A DNA stretch of 64,000 nt from Terribacillus sp. FSL K6-0262. GTDB taxonomy: Bacteria > Bacillota > Bacilli > Bacillales > Amphibacillaceae. The notes beneath the pieces were generated by a model. That model did not search any database, had not been told where the DNA came from, and was given only the letters and a program-made list of their open reading frames with translations. Within the stretch, counting starts at the first letter, position 1; the number at the start of each line of letters is the position of its first letter. Positions 63,015 through 64,000 of this stretch are shown here, in pieces. The stretch is from the NCBI RefSeq assembly GCF_037977385.1, contig NZ_CP150277.1, positions 1,403,001 through 1,467,000 of the forward strand, written 5' to 3'. A program made the translations under genes and the position numbers.

Positions 63015-64000
63015 ATGACAGATACATTCGATGTAACCAACCCAGCCACAGGTGAAGTGATCGAAAAAGTAGCGATTGATTCAAAAGAAGCAATCAATGA
63101 AAAAATCGAAAAGATACATCAGGCTTTCCAAGCCTGGTCCAAAACTTCTGCAGCAGAACGCAGTAAGCTTCTTCGGGCCTGGCACGACAAGATGATTGAA
63201 AACAAAGCCGAACTTGCTGCGCTCATGACAGCCGAAAACGGCAAGCCGCTGAAGGAATCAGAAGGTGAAGTTTTATATGCCGCTGGTTATATCGAATGGT
63301 TCGCCGAAGAAGCCAAGCGTGTCTACGGCCGCACCATCCCTGCTTCCACAACGGATAAGCGCATGCTCGTCACCCGCGAAGCAGTAGGCCCGGTCGCAGC
63401 GATCACACCTTGGAACTTCCCGGCAGCGATGATCACAAGAAAAGCAGCACCAGCATTGGCTGCGGGGTGCACATTCATCATCAAACCAGCACCGGATACC
63501 CCGCTGACAGCTATCCGCCTGGTCGAACTGGCATATGAGGCCGGTATTCCGGAGGACGTCATTCAATATGTGAATGCCGATGGCGAAATGGTCGGCAAGA
63601 TTTTCACCGATCATCCCCACATCCGGAAGATTTCCTTCACGGGATCTACTCCTGTCGGCAAACTGCTCATCAAACAAAGCGCCGATAGCGTGAAGCATGT
63701 CTCCATGGAGCTCGGCGGACACGCACCGCTTATCGTCGATGAATACGCAGATATCGACCGGGCTGTGACACATGCCCTGGCTTCCAAATTCCGCAACGCC
63801 GGCCAGACATGCGTCTGCGCCAACAGACTGCTCGTCCATGAATCCATCAAGGACGAATTCACAGCAGCATTCACAAAAGCAGTATCCGAAATGAAAGTCG
63901 GACAAGGCACAGAGGAAGGCGTGGCAATCGGCCCAGTCATCAACAAAAAAGGCTTTGATAAGATCGTTGCCCAAATCGATGATGCCAAATCCAAAGGTGC
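63015..64000 (+). CDS. gabD: succinate-semialdehyde dehydrogenase, C-terminus beyond window
   Basis: 328 residues visible of about 480. Aldehyde dehydrogenase superfamily: NAD(P)-binding [13 protein letters not shown] with the PWN motif, FTGSTPVGK, general base Glu in [11 protein letters not shown] and nucleophilic Cys in [11 protein letters not shown]. The second Cys two residues after the nucleophile is typical of GabD-type enzymes. Oxidises succinate semialdehyde to succinate in GABA or related breakdown. AAAAGGGG lies 11 nt before ATG 63015. No frameshift seen. Confidence 0.9.
   Translation, partial: MTDTFDVTNPATGEVIEKVAIDSKEAINEKIEKIHQAFQAWSKTSAAERSKLLRAWHDKMIENKAELAALMTAENGKPLKESEGEVLYAAGYIEWFAEEAKRVYGRTIPASTTDKRMLVTREAVGPVAAITPWNFPAAMITRKAAPALAAGCTFIIKPAPDTPLTAIRLVELAYEAGIPEDVIQYVNADGEMVGKIFTDHPHIRKISFTGSTPVGKLLIKQSADSVKHVSMELGGHAPLIVDEYADIDRAVTHALASKFRNAGQTCVCANRLLVHESIKDEFTAAFTKAVSEMKVGQGTEEGVAIGPVINKKGFDKIVAQIDDAKSKG

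Overview
The window looks like a stretch of a low-to-mid GC Bacillaceae chromosome. Evidence is the glmS ribozyme-glmS-glmM-cdaR-cdaA-rsiW-sigW block, a Spo0E-type phosphatase gene, a Rap/Phr cassette, close relatives of B. subtilis PbuE, NaiP, Fra and LnrJKLMN, and canonical SigA promoters with strong Shine-Dalgarno sites. A Terribacillus-like species is my best guess, but that is inference. No rRNA, CRISPR array or insertion sequence was seen.

Layout. 1-5.0 kb: L-arabinose catabolism (araB-araD-araA, the last cut by the window edge) divergent from araR, with AraR operators in the shared promoter region. 5.1-10.5 kb: two aldo/keto reductases, a decayed LysR-type gene, a resolvase-like protein without its catalytic serine, a SulP transporter with a universal stress protein, and a GNAT. 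10.6-15.9 kb: homoserine dehydrogenase behind a SAM riboswitch, and tenI-thiO-thiS-thiG-thiF behind a TPP riboswitch. 16-23.3 kb: an SDR pair, a serine hydrolase/NUDIX pair, a monooxygenase-like protein, purine exporter PbuE behind an adenine riboswitch, an ArsR-type regulator and an MFS pump. 23.3-31 kb: an EAL-PAS protein followed by the broken end of a GGDEF domain, a complete carbohydrate-type ABC importer, and an RNase J-like metallo-hydrolase.

31-33.6 kb is the most unusual part. This AT-rich island encodes a lipase with its enzymatic domain at the N-terminus and a helical C-terminus, a small helical partner, and two paralogous small lipoproteins facing it; the second lipoprotein is frameshifted in an A-tract. 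It matches the layout of the type VII-secreted reverse-domain lipase TslA with its partners and its immunity lipoprotein. 33.9-40.4 kb: a CynX-like transporter, the iron chaperone Fra, a DUF4190 remnant, a Rap phosphatase with a 47-residue Phr pre-peptide, and a secreted GH43 arabinanase with a perfect CcpA site that feeds the ara pathway functionally. 41-46.2 kb: two-component system plus ABC exporter of the LnrJKLMN type. 46.4-50.8 kb: MerR regulator, frameshifted SDR, TetR remnant, and a cadCA operon with twin operators.

51-58.1 kb is the cell-wall/c-di-AMP/SigW core block. 58.3-61.7 kb: Spo0E-like protein, an unknown protein, niacin transporter NaiP with a NiaR-type operator inside its promoter, and a CtaG-like/DUF2243 pair. 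61.8-62.7 kb: nine tRNA genes. The window ends in gabD (partial). Taken together, arabinan breakdown (GH43) and araBDA form one pathway, several biosynthetic and transport genes are controlled by ligand-sensing RNAs, and five decayed or frameshifted genes or domains mark accessory spots. Coordinates of promoters and hairpins were read by eye; no folding, alignment or database search was run.
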